Positions 62,444 to 64,000 of a DNA stretch of 64,000 nt are shown here, piece by piece (positions within the stretch are counted from its first letter, which is position 1; the number at the start of each line of letters is the position of its first letter). The notes beneath the pieces were generated by a model that had not been told where the DNA came from, searched no databases, and was given only the letters and a program-made list of their open reading frames with translations. This DNA comes from Mycolicibacterium austroafricanum (GTDB lineage: Bacteria; Actinomycetota; Actinomycetes; Mycobacteriales; Mycobacteriaceae): the NCBI RefSeq assembly GCF_000612725.1, contig NZ_HG964450.1, forward strand, positions 258,428 through 322,427, read 5' to 3'. Made by a program: the position numbers and the translations under genes.

Positions 62444-62647
62444 TCAGAGCCGGAACATTTCCCGCGCCATGGCCGAGCGCTCGAGGAGCGCGTCGCGCTG
62501 CGGCGGGTAGAAGCGCTTCTTGACCAGCGGTTCCCGGGTGGCCGTGTCGAGCTCGATCTCGGCCTCGATCGGCCGGATCAGGAGTCGTCGCAGCAGAGCC
62601 GCCAGCGACCAGCGGGCGGACTGTCCGAAACCAGAAATCGAAGCCAT
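62444..62647 (-). CDS. Small basic protein, unknown
   Basis: The 67-residue protein has one amphipathic or hydrophobic stretch (ARWSLAALLRRLLIRPI), then a charged C-terminal half (RFYPPQRDALLERSAMAREMF). The ATG at 62647 has GAGGTG nine bases upstream. No family is recognised. It is divergent from the HxlR gene across an AT-rich gap of 155 bp. Confidence 0.6.
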   Translation of the reverse strand: MASISGFGQSARWSLAALLRRLLIRPIEAEIELDTATREPLVKKRFYPPQRDALLERSAMAREMFRL

Positions 62648-62802
62648 GGTGAGTCACCTCTTCTTCTGTGTCGCAAGCTCTTTCGCCGCTGGTGGCCTGT
62701 CTGCCGCCAACGCATTCACCCTTGCGATCCAATTCTCAGAACGTAACATAAGATTTAGAAGTAGCCAACAGATAAATAAGCGATAGTGGAAAAGAGGAGC
62801 TG

Positions 62803-63486
62803 ATGAGTACCATCGTCGGCATGACACGGCGCAGCTACGGACAGTTCTGCGGCCTGGCGCACGCCCTCGACGTGGTCGGCGAGCGCTGGACGCTGCTGAT
62901 CGTGCGGGAGCTGGGCTCGGGCCCGAAGCGCTACGGCGAGCTGGCCGACGCGCTGGCCGGCATCGGCACCAGCCTGCTGGCCACCCGCATGCGGCAACTG
63001 GAGACCGACGGCGTGATCCAGCGCCGGCTGGACCTCGACCAACCGGGGTCGGCGGTGGTCTACGAGCTGTCCGACGCCGGCCGTGAGCTCGCCGAAGCGA
63101 TGATCCCGTTGGCGATGTGGGGCGCCCGCCACCAGATGAGCCACGCCGATCCCTGCGCCGAGGCGTTCCGCGCCGAGTGGCTGCTGGCGTTCCTGGCCGC
63201 CGACCTCCGCGGCGGCATCCCCGAAGGCCTGGCCTCGGTGTACGAGTTCCACGTCGACGACAGCACCGCCTGCCTGCAGATCCGCGACGGCCGGGTGTCG
63301 GTGCGGCCGGGACCGTGCGCGACGCCCGCCGACGTCACCGTCCGCGCCACCGCGCGGGCGATCGCCGCGGTCGTCGGGCAGAAAGACCGGCTGGAGGACG
63401 CGGTCGCCGAGGGCCGCATCGAGGTGACGGGTGATCCCGCCGCGATCGCGACGCTGATCGGCGCCGTGGAGAAGCGCCTTGCCTAA
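62803..63486 (+). CDS. HxlR-type regulator with C-terminal sterol-carrier-like domain
   Basis: The 227-residue protein has an HxlR winged helix in residues 10-100 (CGLAHALDVVGERWTLLIVRELGSGPKRYGELADAL, TRMRQLETDGVIQRR). The rest (about 130-227) contains DDSTACLQIRDGRVSVRPGPCATPADVTVRATA, which resembles SCP2-like lipid-binding domains. Such a regulator could sense a lipid ligand. AGGAG is just before the ATG. It may control the aldehyde dehydrogenase that follows in the same direction. Confidence 0.85.
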   Translation: MSTIVGMTRRSYGQFCGLAHALDVVGERWTLLIVRELGSGPKRYGELADALAGIGTSLLATRMRQLETDGVIQRRLDLDQPGSAVVYELSDAGRELAEAMIPLAMWGARHQMSHADPCAEAFRAEWLLAFLAADLRGGIPEGLASVYEFHVDDSTACLQIRDGRVSVRPGPCATPADVTVRATARAIAAVVGQKDRLEDAVAEGRIEVTGDPAAIATLIGAVEKRLA

Positions 63487-63593
63487 CCGTCCCTGCCGGC
63501 GAAATCGCGGTTACCGCAATGATTCAAGAACGGCATCAATAGTGCGCTAAATGGTCTTGGACAGGCATGGATATGCCTCCTACCGTCTAAGAC

Positions 63594-64000
63594 ATGACTG
63601 CCACGATCTCGGGCGCCACCAGCCTCACCGGACAGATGCTGATCGCCGGGGCACCTGTGCGGGGCACCGGCAAGGAGGTCCGCGCATTCGATCCCGCGGC
63701 CGGGCAACCGCTGGAACCGGTGTACCAGCACGGCGACAACACCCACGTCGACGCCGCATGCGCTGCGGCCGCCGACGCGTTCGCGCAATACCGCGCCACC
63801 ACATCGGAGCAGCGCGCCGCGTTTCTCGACACGATCGCCACCAACATCGAGGCCGTCGGCGAGGCGCTGATCGCCCGCGCCGTCGCCGAATCCGGACTGC
63901 CGCAGGCCAGGATCACCGGCGAGCTCGGCCGCACCACCGGACAGCTGCGCCTGTTCGCCTCGGTGCTGCGCGAGGGCAGCTGGAACGGCGCCCGCATCGA
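63594..64000 (+). CDS. Aldehyde dehydrogenase, ketoglutarate semialdehyde type (partial)
   Basis: The first 135 residues run off the right edge. SGATSLTGQMLIAG, KEVRAFDPAAGQPLEPVY and TTSEQRAAFLDTIATNIEAVGEALI are typical of 2,5-dioxovalerate (alpha-ketoglutarate semialdehyde) dehydrogenases. The catalytic Cys and Glu lie outside the window, so activity is not checked. The ATG at 63594 is 108 bp after the HxlR gene. Confidence 0.75.
   Translation, partial: MTATISGATSLTGQMLIAGAPVRGTGKEVRAFDPAAGQPLEPVYQHGDNTHVDAACAAAADAFAQYRATTSEQRAAFLDTIATNIEAVGEALIARAVAESGLPQARITGELGRTTGQLRLFASVLREGSWNGARI

Overview
The window looks like a chromosomal segment of a fast-growing mycobacterium (Mycobacterium/Mycolicibacterium). 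Supporting genes are an MmpS/MmpL pair, WS/DGAT acyltransferase, DesA3-type desaturases, a fatty-acyl-AMP ligase, three membrane Ser/Thr kinases, GAF-ANTAR proteins, a class A penicillin-binding protein with a PASTA domain, and GC-rich codons with many GTG/TTG starts and 4-nt ATGA/GTGA overlaps.

The most interesting part is the left 7.6 kb, which has visibly lower GC than the rest. It begins with debris of two insertion sequences (1-616). Two divergent, tightly coupled operons follow. Leftward, queC-queE-queD-folE2 encode the complete GTP to preQ0 (7-cyano-7-deazaguanine) pathway. Rightward are a YaaA/DUF6884-like protein with a possible winged-helix tail, a DGQHR (DpdB/DndB-like) protein, a TGT-like DNA transglycosylase (DpdA) and a second DGQHR protein. 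I read this as a Dpd-type system that makes preQ0 and inserts it into DNA. It has two DGQHR subunits flanking DpdA, and no recognisable DpdC or restriction (DpdD-K) genes. A 12-bp inverted repeat lies in the shared intergenic region.

7.7-20 kb is ordinary host chromosome: an alpha/beta hydrolase with an MFS exporter, a kinase-Kelch fusion facing an FHA-HTH regulator, a secreted repeat protein, a glutamate-cysteine ligase homolog, a serine beta-lactamase-like hydrolase and an SPFH protein. 20-33 kb carries a class A PBP, a secreted S15-like hydrolase pseudogene, a second kinase, WS/DGAT, a WXG100-like/membrane pair, an XRE regulator with an SDR, and two paralogous TetR genes. The second TetR is divergent from mmpS-mmpL-DUF5078 (33.9-37.7 kb).

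37.7-52.7 kb contains two desA3 paralogs, a GT4-(alpha/alpha-barrel)-GH130 glycan operon, a paralogous GT4-transglutaminase pair, a FAAL gene followed by three GAF-ANTAR regulators, and a CeoS-like dehydrogenase. 52.8-64 kb has the intact paralog of the S15-like hydrolase, a cold-shock gene with a perfect terminator, a P450, an RsbW-like/CsbD-like stress cluster, a kinase fused to a solute-binding domain, an HxlR regulator and a truncated aldehyde dehydrogenase at the edge.

A family of five palindromic intergenic elements, each exactly 58 bp, is scattered from 10 to 32 kb. Two of them abut tandem duplications.
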